From: CAYNKA01 sp964397655
GTDB taxonomy: Bacteria > Spirochaetota > Spirochaetia > DTKZ01
NCBI GenBank assembly: GCA_964397655.1
Contig: CAYNKA010000005.1
Coordinates: forward strand, 124,001-188,000
DNA: 64,000 bases
Direction: 5' to 3'
The notes below the pieces were generated by a model that did not search any database, was not told the origin of the DNA, and was given only the letters and a program-made list of their open reading frames with translations. The first letter of the stretch is position 1. Every line of letters starts with the position of its first letter. Of the stretch, positions 43,349-51,966 are shown piece after piece. The translations under genes were made by a program, and so were the position numbers.

Positions 43349-45238
43349 TTATTCTTTCGCCCTCATGGCGCCGGAAGCGGCGATCCGCTCCAGTATGAGG
43401 GAGAAGCCTTCGCCGCCGTAATCGGGGAAATCGCGGAGCGCCGTCTTCCCGTCGCAGGCCGCGAGGAAGGCTGATTCCTCCTCATCGAGAGGTTCGAAGA
43501 CCGGGCCGGCATCGCCTGAGTAGACGAGCCATGAGTCCGAGGCCGTCGCGTACGCGGCTGCGAAGGCATCGAGACCGAGTTCGGGGAGTTCCTCGAGGTC
43601 CTCGGGTCGGTAGTCGAGGCGGACGAGCGCGAGCCCCGGAGAAAGGACGAGCCGGGTTTCCGGGCCGAACTCGCGGGTGTCGGCAGGAAGGGGTTCGTTT
43701 TCGCTTCCGCCCGCGATCGCCGCGAGGGCATCTGAGACGCGGAGCCAGCTCCGTGCCGCCGGGAAGAGCCCTTCCCGCCCCCGTTCCCGGTAGAGCGCCG
43801 CGAGGAAGTCCTCCGTAGAGGGCCAGCCGGGCGAGCGGGTAACTCCGTCTGAGAAGTCGCAGGCGGCCGAGGCGCCCGGATCGAAGGCGAGGTTGAACCT
43901 ATCGAAGACCTCCGAGGGCCCGAGGCCCAGGGGCTCCGTGAGGGGGAGGAACCAGGGAGCCGCCTTGCGTCGGGTATAGAGTTCGTCGCAGGCGGACTTG
44001 AGTCTGCGGGCCCTCTCGAGGTCGGTTGGGGGGAAGGTCGGGTTTCCCCGAACGAGGAAGGGCGCGGCTTCGTCCCGGACGAGGCCGAAGGAGTCGGCCT
44101 CGTCTGCGAGGGCGGTGCCGGGGAGCACGGCCAGGGGAAAGATGTCCAGGTTCGCGGGACGGAGGGAGACAGCGAAGTCGAGGCTCCGCACGAAGCCGTC
44201 GCAGGTGTCGCCGGGGAGGCCGTAGACGAGGTCGAAGCCGTAGACCGCGCCCGTCTCCGCGAGGAAGCGGCAGCCCGCGGCGAAGCGTTCCGGATCGAAG
44301 GATCTGCCGACCTTCGCGAGCACCGCGGGGTCGGAACTCTGGAGTCCGATCTGGAGGCAGGAATCGATCGAGGCGAAGGCCTCCGCGAGGTCGGCGTCGA
44401 TCCCCTCGGCCCGGATCTCGAAGGTGTAGGAAATTCCCGGAGCCGTCTGCGCGATCAGGCGGAGGATTTCGAGGGCGCGCTTCCGGTCGGCGTTGAACGA
44501 GGGGTCGAGGACGAAGACTCTGGCGACCCCGAGCCGGGCGAAGAGTTCGAGCTCGGCCTCGAGCACGCGAAGGGGCCGAGAGCGGACCTTCCGTCTTCCC
44601 CGCGACTCGTAGCAGAAGGCGCAGGAATACGGGCAGCCCCGGGTGGTCTCCCAGAGGACGCCTGGCTGGGAGAGCGGATCCAGCGCGCCCGAGAGGAAGG
44701 GCGAGGGCCTTTCCGCGAAGCTCTCGATGTAGGCAGGGCGGGCCGCGGTCCGCGGTGCGGTCGGAGAAAGCACGCCCGGAAGGCCATCGGGGGAGGCGCC
44801 CGCGAGGAGCCTCTCCATGACCGCGACTATGAGCGCCTCCCCGTCGCCCGCGGCGACGAAGGCGAAGCCTCCCTCGAGGAAGCGGCCGGGCGCGGCCTGC
44901 GCCTCGGGCCCCCCGGCGAAGAGCACCGTCCCCGGCAGCGCGGAACGCAGGGAGGCGGCGAAGGCGAGGAGCCAGGCCTCGTTCCAGAGGTAGGCCGAGA
45001 CGCCGACATAGTCCGGGGGCTCGGGCCGGGAGGCGATCCCGCGGGCGACCTCCGCCGGTAATTCGTCCGCGGTGAGGAAAACGATCTCGGTTTCGAGCCC
45101 GCGGGCGAGCGGAGAGGCGTCGAGCTCGGCCTTGAGGATGCCCGCCGCGAGGGGAAGGGACATCACGGAACGCTCGAGCGACACCGACGCGAGGAGGAGC
45201 CGCTTCTTCGCCGTCCGTCCGGATTTTCGCGCGGTCAC
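43349..45238 (-). CDS. B12-binding-domain radical SAM protein (DUF4080-like)
   Basis: 629 residues, GTG start sharing bases with the priA stop (GTGA). The cobalamin-binding-like N-terminal domain (about 15-165; LLLASVSLERSVMSLPLAAG, VLFAGGPEAQ) is followed by the radical SAM core with TTRGCPYSCAFCYESRG near residue 205 and a C-terminal domain of about 200 residues. The group is widespread and uncharacterised. Codon use is strongly GC-biased, even more than its neighbours. Position inside a DNA-repair/RNA-modification operon suggests a housekeeping role, but this is only context. Confidence 0.85.
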   Translation of the reverse strand: MTARKSGRTAKKRLLLASVSLERSVMSLPLAAGILKAELDASPLARGLETEIVFLTADELPAEVARGIASRPEPPDYVGVSAYLWNEAWLLAFAASLRSALPGTVLFAGGPEAQAAPGRFLEGGFAFVAAGDGEALIVAVMERLLAGASPDGLPGVLSPTAPRTAARPAYIESFAERPSPFLSGALDPLSQPGVLWETTRGCPYSCAFCYESRGRRKVRSRPLRVLEAELELFARLGVARVFVLDPSFNADRKRALEILRLIAQTAPGISYTFEIRAEGIDADLAEAFASIDSCLQIGLQSSDPAVLAKVGRSFDPERFAAGCRFLAETGAVYGFDLVYGLPGDTCDGFVRSLDFAVSLRPANLDIFPLAVLPGTALADEADSFGLVRDEAAPFLVRGNPTFPPTDLERARRLKSACDELYTRRKAAPWFLPLTEPLGLGPSEVFDRFNLAFDPGASAACDFSDGVTRSPGWPSTEDFLAALYRERGREGLFPAARSWLRVSDALAAIAGGSENEPLPADTREFGPETRLVLSPGLALVRLDYRPEDLEELPELGLDAFAAAYATASDSWLVYSGDAGPVFEPLDEEESAFLAACDGKTALRDFPDYGGEGFSLILERIAASGAMRAKE

Positions 45239-47187
45239 AGCAGGTTCACCGGGTCGGCGTCGACCTCGAGGTAGAGGCTCGGCGGCAGCTTGAGCGAGGC
45301 GAGCACGCGGCCGAGCGCGTCGTGGACGCGGCCGAAGCTGCCGGTGCGGAGGAGGACCTGGTGCCGGTGGTTCCCGGAAATGACGCCGATGGGGCATTCC
45401 GAGGGGCCGAGGATCTCCGCGAGGCCGCCGAGCTTCCCGCCGAGGACGCGGGCGGTGCCGGCCGCCGAGGCCGCGACCTCCTCCGCGTCGCGCCCGCGGA
45501 ACACGAGGCGGAAGATCCTCATGAAGGGCGGGAAGGCGAGGGCCTTCCTCACCTCGAGCTCGCGGGCATAGAAGGTCTCGAGGTCGCCTCGAGCCGCGAG
45601 GGCTATGGCCTCGCTTCCCGGCATGTAGGTCTGCACGATCACCTTCCCGTCCGGGGCGAAGCGCCCCGCCCTGCCCGAAACCTGGACGACGAGCGAGAAG
45701 GTCCTCTCCGCGGCGCGGAAGTCCGGAAGATGGAGGCCCGTATCCGCGAGCACGATGCCGACGAGGCGGACTCCGCGGAAATTGAGCCCCTTGGCCACCA
45801 TCTGGGTGCCGAGGAGGAGGTCTATCCTTCCCTCCCGGAAGTCCTCCAGGGTCTTCTCGAGACTGCCCTTTCCGCGCACCGCGTCGGTGTCGAGGCGGGC
45901 AATCTTCAGCTCCGGAAACCTGCGGGCGGTCTCTTCCTCGATCATCTCCGTGCCGAAGCCGAAAAAGCCCACGTCGAGGGAGCCGCAGTCCGGGCAGACC
46001 TCGACGGGTCTGGCCGTGAAGCCGCAGTAATGGCAGACCATCCTTCCCCGTTGCTTGTGGTAGGTGAGGCCGACCGAGCAGTGGCGGCATTTCATCTCGT
46101 AGCCGCAGGAGTTGCAGTGAAAGAAGTGGGAGAAGCCCCTCCGATTCAGGAAGAGGATGGTCTGCCTGCCCGCGCGGTGCGTGGCGAGGATCTCCTCCTC
46201 GAGCCGCTTGGAGAAGACGCCCTCGGTTCCCGAGAGGTCCACGACCTCCACCTCGGGCATTCCTCCTCCCGCGAGCCTCCGCGAGAGCCTGATCTCGCGG
46301 ATGCCGCCCGACCTCATGAGGTGCCAGGCCTCGACCGAGGGGGTGGCGCTCCCCATGACGAGGCGGGCCTTGGCGAGGCCGCACCTCCGCATGGCGACCT
46401 GCCGGGCGTGGTAGCGCGGCGAGGCGCCGGACTTGTAGGAGCCCTCGTGCTCCTCGTCGAGGATGACGAGGCCGAGATTCGGAAGGGGCGCGAACACGGC
46501 GCTCCGGGCCCCGACAACGAGGGAGACCTCTCCTCGGAGGATGCGCCGCCACTCCGCGAGACGCTGCGAGGGCGTGAGCCGGGAATGGAGCACCGCCGCC
46601 CTGCCCCCGAACCTGGCCCGGACCGCCTCGGCAACCTGTCCCGTGAGCGCGATCTCAGGGACGAGGTAGATGACTCCCCTCCCTTCGGCCAGCGTGCCCT
46701 CGGCGGCGCGGAGGAAGACCTCGGTCTTGCCCGATCCGGTGACGCCGAAGAGATAGGTGAGCCCGTCGGGCCTTCCGAGGATGTCGGCCACTGCCCGTTC
46801 CTGCTCCTCGGAGAGTTCGAGCGGCTCGCCCGTGATCTCGTCCTCGTCGAGGGCGAGCGAGGGGACCTCGGTCTCGCGCCTCGCGCCGGGGATCATGGCG
46901 GCGAGGGCCTCGCCCAGGGAGGAGAAGTACATGCCCGCGAGCCATTCCGCGAGGCGGAGGTAGTCGGCGTCGAAGAGGGGCTCCTCGTCCAGGACGCGGG
47001 TCACGTCCTTGATCTCGTAGCCGGCGGCGGGCCTCGATTCGGAGGTCGAGACGACGAAGCCCGCGAGGCTCCGGTTCCTGAAGGAAGCGACCACCCTGCA
47101 GCCGAGCGTCACGGGTTTCCCGCACCGGTAGGTGAAGGTCCTGTCCACGGGCAGGTTGAAAGCCACTTCGACGAAGAGCTCAGGCAT
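45235..47187 (-). CDS. priA: Primosomal replication-restart helicase PriA
   Basis: 650 residues. The N-terminal 3'-DNA-binding domain (about 1-110) is followed by the helicase core with Walker A FGVTGSGKTEV, motif II LVILDEEHEGSYKS, and LVMGSATPSVEAW. The zinc region has eight Cys in four CxxC pairs (CNSCGYEMKCRHC, then CHYC and CPDC). Helicase motifs V-VI follow (LLGTQMVAKGLNF; QVSGRAGR). It reloads the replisome at stalled forks. It overlaps udg upstream by eight bases and the radical SAM gene downstream as GTGA. Slightly short, as is usual outside proteobacteria. Confidence 0.96.
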   Translation of the reverse strand: MPELFVEVAFNLPVDRTFTYRCGKPVTLGCRVVASFRNRSLAGFVVSTSESRPAAGYEIKDVTRVLDEEPLFDADYLRLAEWLAGMYFSSLGEALAAMIPGARRETEVPSLALDEDEITGEPLELSEEQERAVADILGRPDGLTYLFGVTGSGKTEVFLRAAEGTLAEGRGVIYLVPEIALTGQVAEAVRARFGGRAAVLHSRLTPSQRLAEWRRILRGEVSLVVGARSAVFAPLPNLGLVILDEEHEGSYKSGASPRYHARQVAMRRCGLAKARLVMGSATPSVEAWHLMRSGGIREIRLSRRLAGGGMPEVEVVDLSGTEGVFSKRLEEEILATHRAGRQTILFLNRRGFSHFFHCNSCGYEMKCRHCSVGLTYHKQRGRMVCHYCGFTARPVEVCPDCGSLDVGFFGFGTEMIEEETARRFPELKIARLDTDAVRGKGSLEKTLEDFREGRIDLLLGTQMVAKGLNFRGVRLVGIVLADTGLHLPDFRAAERTFSLVVQVSGRAGRFAPDGKVIVQTYMPGSEAIALAARGDLETFYARELEVRKALAFPPFMRIFRLVFRGRDAEEVAASAAGTARVLGGKLGGLAEILGPSECPIGVISGNHRHQVLLRTGSFGRVHDALGRVLASLKLPPSLYLEVDADPVNLL

Positions 47188-47995
47188 GCTCGTCCCGGAC
47201 CGCCGCCTCGAACACGTCCTTGAGAAGCTTGAGGTCCTCCCAGACCGGCCGCTTCAGATTCATGTCGCGGAGCACCGCGCTCGGATGGTAGGTGGCGACG
47301 AGGGGAATGCCCCGGAAGTCGAAGCGTTTCCCGCGGAGCGCTCCGATGCCCTGGGCGGAGCCGAGAAGGGCCTTTGCCGCCACCCTTCCCACGGCGAGGA
47401 TGGCCTTGGGCCGGACGAGCGCGACCTGCCGGTCGAGATACGGAAGACAGGCGGTCATCTCCTCGGGTTCGGGATCGCGGTTCCCCGGAGGCCTGCACTT
47501 CACGATGTTCGCGATGTAGGCGTTCTCCTTCCTGGAAAGGCCCACGGCCTGGAGCCACTTGTCCAGGAACTGGCCCGCGGCGCCCACGAAGGGAAGCCCG
47601 CTCCTGTCCTCGTCCGCGCCCGGACCCTCGCCGATCACCATGACGAGGGGATCGAGGACGCCCGTTCCGGGAACCGCCCTGTTCCTCCCGGAGGCGAGGC
47701 CGCACTTCCTGCACGTGCCGACCTCGCCCGCGAGGGCCTCGAGGAGCCTCCGCCTCTCGTCCGGCGTGCCGCCGGTCGGCGCGGCCGCCGAAGACGTTCC
47801 GGCGGCTCCGGCGACCTTAGCTTCCTCGCCCGTCCCTCCGTGCGCCTCCGGTCCGGGAGCGGGTCCGGGCCGCATCGCCGTGATCCTCGGCGTTTCCCTG
47901 GGCCGCGGACGACGATGGTTCCCTGCGAGGAGATCCTCGTAGTCGCCGAGAATCTCGGCATAGACGTCGAATACGGTCTTCTCAGTCTCCTTCAT
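47180..47995 (-). CDS. udg: Uracil-DNA glycosylase, family 4 (Fe-S)
   Basis: 271 residues. After a flexible Pro/Ala/Gly-rich N-terminal stretch (about 28-85) comes CRKCGL with two cluster Cys, then GEGPGADEDRSGLPFVGAAG (the catalytic GEGPGxxED motif), NIVKCRPPGNRDPEPEE with another cluster Cys, and TYHPSAVLRD, the uracil-pocket HPS motif. It excises uracil from DNA; the family carries a 4Fe-4S cluster. Overlaps truA upstream by 14 bases and priA downstream by eight. Confidence 0.94.
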   Translation of the reverse strand: MKETEKTVFDVYAEILGDYEDLLAGNHRRPRPRETPRITAMRPGPAPGPEAHGGTGEEAKVAGAAGTSSAAAPTGGTPDERRRLLEALAGEVGTCRKCGLASGRNRAVPGTGVLDPLVMVIGEGPGADEDRSGLPFVGAAGQFLDKWLQAVGLSRKENAYIANIVKCRPPGNRDPEPEEMTACLPYLDRQVALVRPKAILAVGRVAAKALLGSAQGIGALRGKRFDFRGIPLVATYHPSAVLRDMNLKRPVWEDLKLLKDVFEAAVRDEHA

Positions 47996-48734
47996 ACACC
48001 ACCCTGTGGAGGAAGAGCCCCTGGGCCGGCGCGGTCTCGCCGGCGCGGTCTCGGTCCTCGGCCTCGAGGATCTCCCGGAAACGCTCGGCCGGAGCGCCCT
48101 CCGAGGCGAGCTGGAGAAAGGTCCCGACGAGGTTCCTCACCATCTTCCAGAGGAACGAACTCCCGACGATGCGGAACACGATGAAAGGCCCCTCGGGAAA
48201 GAACTGGGCCGAGGCTATGTCCCTCACCTTCGAGGGGTTGGGATCTCCCAGCGCCGAAAAGCTCGTGAAGTCCCGGGTGCCGACGATCAGGGAAGCCATG
48301 TCGTTGAGGAGCCGGAGGTCGGGTCTGAAGGAGAACCAGTGGCAGTAACGGCGGCAGTGGGGGGGCACGATGGCGTGCGGATAGAGGTAGTAACGGTACT
48401 CGCGGAAACGGGCCCGGTAACGGGCGTGGAAATCCTCCGGGGCCTCGACGCTGTCGAGGGCCCGGACGTCGAACGGAAGGAGCGAGTTGAGCGCCGGGGT
48501 GAACTTCTCCGGTCCCATGGAATCGATGTCGGTGTAGAAGTTGAAGACCTGCCCGGCCGCGTGGACACCGGAATCGGTCCTGCCCGCGGCGTTCGTCCTC
48601 ACCGAGTGCTTGTGCATCTTCGCGAGGGCGGCCTCCACGACCGACTGCACCGTCCTCCCGGTCTTCTGCGTCTGCCAGCCGAGGAAGTCGGTCCCGTCGT
48701 AGGCGAGCGTGACCCGGATGTTTCTGCTAGCCAT
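47982..48734 (-). CDS. truA: tRNA pseudouridine(38-40) synthase TruA
   Basis: 250 residues. The catalytic Asp is in AAGRTDSGVHAAGQV near residue 53, with LAYDGTDFLGWQTQKTGRTV at the N-terminus and FLWKMVRNLVGTFLQ near 202, the other conserved blocks. It isomerises uridines 38-40 in the anticodon arm of many tRNAs. Overlaps the DUF2225 gene by eight bases and udg by 14. Confidence 0.96.
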   Translation of the reverse strand: MASRNIRVTLAYDGTDFLGWQTQKTGRTVQSVVEAALAKMHKHSVRTNAAGRTDSGVHAAGQVFNFYTDIDSMGPEKFTPALNSLLPFDVRALDSVEAPEDFHARYRARFREYRYYLYPHAIVPPHCRRYCHWFSFRPDLRLLNDMASLIVGTRDFTSFSALGDPNPSKVRDIASAQFFPEGPFIVFRIVGSSFLWKMVRNLVGTFLQLASEGAPAERFREILEAEDRDRAGETAPAQGLFLHRVVYEGD

Positions 48735-49617
48735 TCTTCGCGTCTTCCTCCGGGGTCGTCGCCTTTATGCCCTGGACTTCGAGTTCCTTCGTCATCTCCG
48801 CGTAGAGGTCCCTCGCCTTGTCGAGCAGGGCCGCGGGTTTGTTCTTCGACGCCCTTCCCATGCCGAAGATTCTCGCCACCGCCCGCTTCGACTTCGTGAG
48901 CGCCTCGATGCGTTTCGCCGCGTCCTCCCTGGGCCCGTAGAGGTACTCGAAGAGCCCGGCGAGGTAGAGGACCCCGTCGTAACCGTAGTTCTTGTCCAGG
49001 TCCGGCCCGAGGTTCTTCGCCATGCTCATGCTCTCCTTGCCCGTCTGCTCCTTCTCGATGGCGAGGTTGTAGAAGAAGCGCGCCTTCCGGTAGAAGTTGA
49101 GGGAGAGGAAATCGTAGTTCTCGTTCGAAGCCTTCCTGTGCAGGTCGCTGCAGATCCAGGCCGCCCGGAGGCAGCAGTAGCCCTGCTTGATGGTCGGCGT
49201 GAATTCCTTCGGGAAATGGTCGTAGCACATGACCGCGAAGTAGTACGAGGCGACTCCTTCCTTCAGGTTCCGCGGCTGCGTGAAATCGAGATCGTCGAAG
49301 ATCGGGAGGATGCTCTTGTTCCGCCTTTCGGTCTGTTCCGCGAGCTTGTGCTTGATCTTCTCCGGCATCTCGGTGAAGTCGGAGGCGATCGCCGCGTACA
49401 GGCACGAAGGACAGACCGTCACCGTATAAACGAGAGGAAAGACCTCGCCCACCTTCTTCGAGGGCTCGTAGAGCCGCCTTAGGTCCTTCGTGAGGTCGCC
49501 CGCGATCATCCTCCCGCCGCCCGTGAGGAGTTCCTCTCGGTAGAATTTCGCGCCGCACACCGGACATTCGATCGGGTTCTTCTGGAAAAACGTGAGTTTC
49601 TTAGCATCTTCGGCCAT
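48727..49617 (-). CDS. DUF2225 family protein
   Basis: 296 residues. A Cys-rich zinc-ribbon-like N-terminus (NPIECPVCGAKF and TVCPSCLYAAIASDF, two CxxC pairs) is followed by a helical-repeat region resembling TPR-like helices (NFYRKARFFYNLAIEKE; YDGVLYLAGLFEYLYGP). Members are found in spirochaetes and clostridia; their function is unknown. Located between acpS and truA in the cdaA operon. Confidence 0.82.
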   Translation of the reverse strand: MAEDAKKLTFFQKNPIECPVCGAKFYREELLTGGGRMIAGDLTKDLRRLYEPSKKVGEVFPLVYTVTVCPSCLYAAIASDFTEMPEKIKHKLAEQTERRNKSILPIFDDLDFTQPRNLKEGVASYYFAVMCYDHFPKEFTPTIKQGYCCLRAAWICSDLHRKASNENYDFLSLNFYRKARFFYNLAIEKEQTGKESMSMAKNLGPDLDKNYGYDGVLYLAGLFEYLYGPREDAAKRIEALTKSKRAVARIFGMGRASKNKPAALLDKARDLYAEMTKELEVQGIKATTPEEDAKNG

Positions 49618-49620
49618 GTG

Positions 49621-49992
49621 CTACCCCTCGACCACCACCACGGCGACGGCGTTGTCCTCCTCGTGCGTGAGCGAGACGTGCACCCGCCTCCCGCCGCAGC
49701 GATCGAACGCCTCGAGCGCCTTCCCGTACAGCCTGAGTTCCGGCTTCCCCCTGGGATCGTTCGCGACTTCGATCTCCTTGAGGCCGAAGCTCCCGACACC
49801 GGTGCCAACCGCCTTCCCGAAAGCCTCCTTCGCGGCGAAGCGGGCCGCCAGGGAAAGCGCCCCGCCCTTCCCGTTCCTCCTCGCGGTCTCGATCTCCCGC
49901 GTATGGAAGTAGCGCTCGCAGAGGCCCGGGATCTCCTCCCAACGCCTGATCCGCTCGACCCGGACCACGTCGATCCCGATCCCGAGGATCAT
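49621..49992 (-). CDS. acpS: Holo-[acyl-carrier-protein] synthase
   Basis: 123 residues, the normal AcpS length. ILGIGIDVVRVERIRR holds the Mg-binding Asp, RFAAKEAFGKAVGTG the second conserved motif with Glu and Lys, and VHVSLTHEEDNAVAVV the C-terminal strand. It moves phosphopantetheine from CoA to the acyl carrier protein. Start overlaps the cdaR stop as ATGA; DUF2225 starts three bases after its stop. Confidence 0.95.
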   Translation of the reverse strand: MILGIGIDVVRVERIRRWEEIPGLCERYFHTREIETARRNGKGGALSLAARFAAKEAFGKAVGTGVGSFGLKEIEVANDPRGKPELRLYGKALEAFDRCGGRRVHVSLTHEEDNAVAVVVVEG

Positions 49993-50942
49993 CTCTCGCC
50001 TCCGGCCCGGACGAGGTTCACGACGACCTGAGTCGGTTCGTACTTCACCACGAGGAGGCCCGGCGGGACCACGCTCTTCACGGGAAGGGAATAGGCGCCG
50101 GGGGCCGAGATGCCCGAGAAGTCGACGACGAGCTTGATGAGCTCGGGCTTGAGGTTCTCGATGAAGATCTGCCCGCCCTGCACCCTCAAGGTCCCGGCCG
50201 GGAGGGGCTCCGCCGAAACGAGCTCCGGCGCGAGGGACGAGGGCTCGAGCTGCACGGGATCGAAGGTCTTCATGACCACCGCTTCCTCGATGACGGCGCG
50301 GAACTCGACGACGTCGCCTGTCGGAAACGAAACCAGGACGTCGTCGTGCATGAGCTTGACCCGCGTCGCGAAGCTCTCCTTCTTCCCGGAAAGGTCGATC
50401 TCGTCCGTCGGGATCGAGGATATCTTGTCCAGCCTGCTCTTCGGCCCCTCGATCTCGATCTTCGGCGGATTGACGAAGTACTGCTCGATGCCGAATCCCC
50501 CGGCCGGAAAGCCTCTGAGGCCCGGCACGACCTCGACGCTCTTCCTCGCCTTCCTTTCGATCTTCATCGTGATCTCGAGGGGCTCGACGCTTATTTCCAG
50601 GGTGTCGGCCGTGTCCAAGGTCCCCTTTTTCCGGACCACGATGGGCGCCTTGAACGTACCTTCGGATGCCCTCCGGGAAAAGTCCACTCGGGCTTCGATG
50701 TCCTCCTCCTGAACGCCCACCAGGGTCTTTTCCTGGCCGCGGAGTACTACCCTGACCTTCCGCGGATAAGACTGGCCCGCCGTGTACCCGTCCGCGAACC
50801 GGACCGTGAGCGGTACGGTGACGAATTTTTCCGACAGGGTCGTGTAGTTGTGGAAGAGGAAGAGGATTATGGCGGCGGCGAGGGAGAGGGCCTTGACCGG
50901 CCAGTTCGATACGAGCCTGTCGACGATGCTTCTATTCTTCAA
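49989..50942 (-). CDS. cdaR: CdaR/YbbR-like regulator of diadenylate cyclase
   Basis: 317 residues. One N-terminal membrane helix (ALSLAAAIILFLFHNYTTL) is followed by strand-rich YbbR repeats (SEKFVTVPLTVRFADGYTAG; SYPRKVRVVLRG; VEVVPGLRGFPAGGFGIEQY; VNPPKIEIEGPKSRLDKI). YbbR/CdaR domains sit outside the membrane and modulate CdaA. It overlaps cdaA by 11 bases, the conserved pairing. Downstream, acpS replaces the glmM gene usual in Firmicutes. Confidence 0.9.
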   Translation of the reverse strand: MKNRSIVDRLVSNWPVKALSLAAAIILFLFHNYTTLSEKFVTVPLTVRFADGYTAGQSYPRKVRVVLRGQEKTLVGVQEEDIEARVDFSRRASEGTFKAPIVVRKKGTLDTADTLEISVEPLEITMKIERKARKSVEVVPGLRGFPAGGFGIEQYFVNPPKIEIEGPKSRLDKISSIPTDEIDLSGKKESFATRVKLMHDDVLVSFPTGDVVEFRAVIEEAVVMKTFDPVQLEPSSLAPELVSAEPLPAGTLRVQGGQIFIENLKPELIKLVVDFSGISAPGAYSLPVKSVVPPGLLVVKYEPTQVVVNLVRAGGER

Positions 50943-51741
50943 AGGCCGACTCCTTTTCCGCCTGCTCCCCGCCCTCGGAGGGGAAGACGAAGAGTTCCTT
51001 CAGCCTGCGCGACAGTTCCTTGGAGGAAAGGTCGTAGAGCAGGTTCCCTTCGAAGGCGAGGGAGACGGCCCCTGTCTCCTCCGAGACGATGACGACCGCC
51101 GCGTCGGTCTCCTCGGCCACGCCGAGCGCCGCCCGGTGCCGGGTGCCGAAGCTCTGCCGGATGTCCGGCTGCTCGGAGAGGGGGAGAAAGCAGCCCGCCG
51201 CCACGATCTTGCCGCCCTCGATGATGACGGCGCCGTCGTGGAGCGGCGTGTCGTGTCCGAAAATCGTGATGAGAAGGCTCGACGAGATGTCGGCGTCGAG
51301 TCTCGTCCCGGTGTCGATGTAGTTCTTGAGTCCGACGTGTCGCGCGAGGACGAAGAGCCCGCCTCGCTTCTTTCCCGAAAGGACTTCGGCCGCGTTCATG
51401 ACCGCCTCGAGCTTGAGGGTCTGGACCGATTGGGAGAACTTGAACCATTCGCCCTGGCCGATTCGGGTGAAGATCCTCCTGAGCTCGGGCTGGAAGATGA
51501 TGGCGATGCCGATGACCAGGCCGGGGACCATGAGGTTGAGGATCCACTGCAGGGTCCCGAGTTTGAGAAAGAACGCGGCCGCGTAGATGAACGCCACGAA
51601 CACCGCGCCCTTGACGAGTTGGATGGCCTTGGTCTGCACCAAGATCTGATAGCTCCGGTACATGAGGAAGGCCAGGATGATGATGTCCAGGGCGGGCAGG
51701 ACGATATCCCGTACGATTTCCAGGTTGACAAGCCAGTTCAC
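50932..51741 (-). CDS. cdaA: Diadenylate cyclase CdaA
   Basis: 269 residues, GTG start with CGGAG six bases upstream. Three membrane helices (about residues 12-85) precede the DAC domain with the catalytic LHDGAVIIEGGKIVAAG (DGA motif) and SFGTRHRAALGVAEE (RHR motif). It makes the second messenger cyclic di-AMP from two ATP; c-di-AMP controls potassium and osmolyte balance and cell-wall state. First gene of the nine-gene operon that runs to 42807. A TATATT hexamer at 51763-51768 may be its -10. Confidence 0.96.
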   Translation of the reverse strand: MNWLVNLEIVRDIVLPALDIIILAFLMYRSYQILVQTKAIQLVKGAVFVAFIYAAAFFLKLGTLQWILNLMVPGLVIGIAIIFQPELRRIFTRIGQGEWFKFSQSVQTLKLEAVMNAAEVLSGKKRGGLFVLARHVGLKNYIDTGTRLDADISSSLLITIFGHDTPLHDGAVIIEGGKIVAAGCFLPLSEQPDIRQSFGTRHRAALGVAEETDAAVVIVSEETGAVSLAFEGNLLYDLSSKELSRRLKELFVFPSEGGEQAEKESAFEE

Positions 51742-51898
51742 GCGTTACTCCGGTTTCGTACCAATATACCGGATATCGAGGAAAAAATCCATGCCTAGCA
51801 GGAGCCGTGAAGTTAATACCGATAAAAAATCTGCGATTCTTTATCCTCCGCATTGAAACGGTTCGGGGAATCGTAGATTTTTTATTTCCGAGAGGGTT

Positions 51899-51916
51899 TC
51901 GCGGCTACTGCCGCGA
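51899..51916 (-). terminator. Hairpin after the aminopeptidase gene
   Basis: TCGCGGC/GCCGCGA, 7-bp perfect stem with a 4-base loop, in the 225-base gap between the aminopeptidase stop and cdaA. AAATAAAAAAT rather than a T-run follows, so termination is only possible, not sure. Confidence 0.45.
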
Positions 51917-51966
51917 CCGCGAATATGACCGAAGCGAAAAAGCGGCGATTCGTTTCCTCCGCCCGA

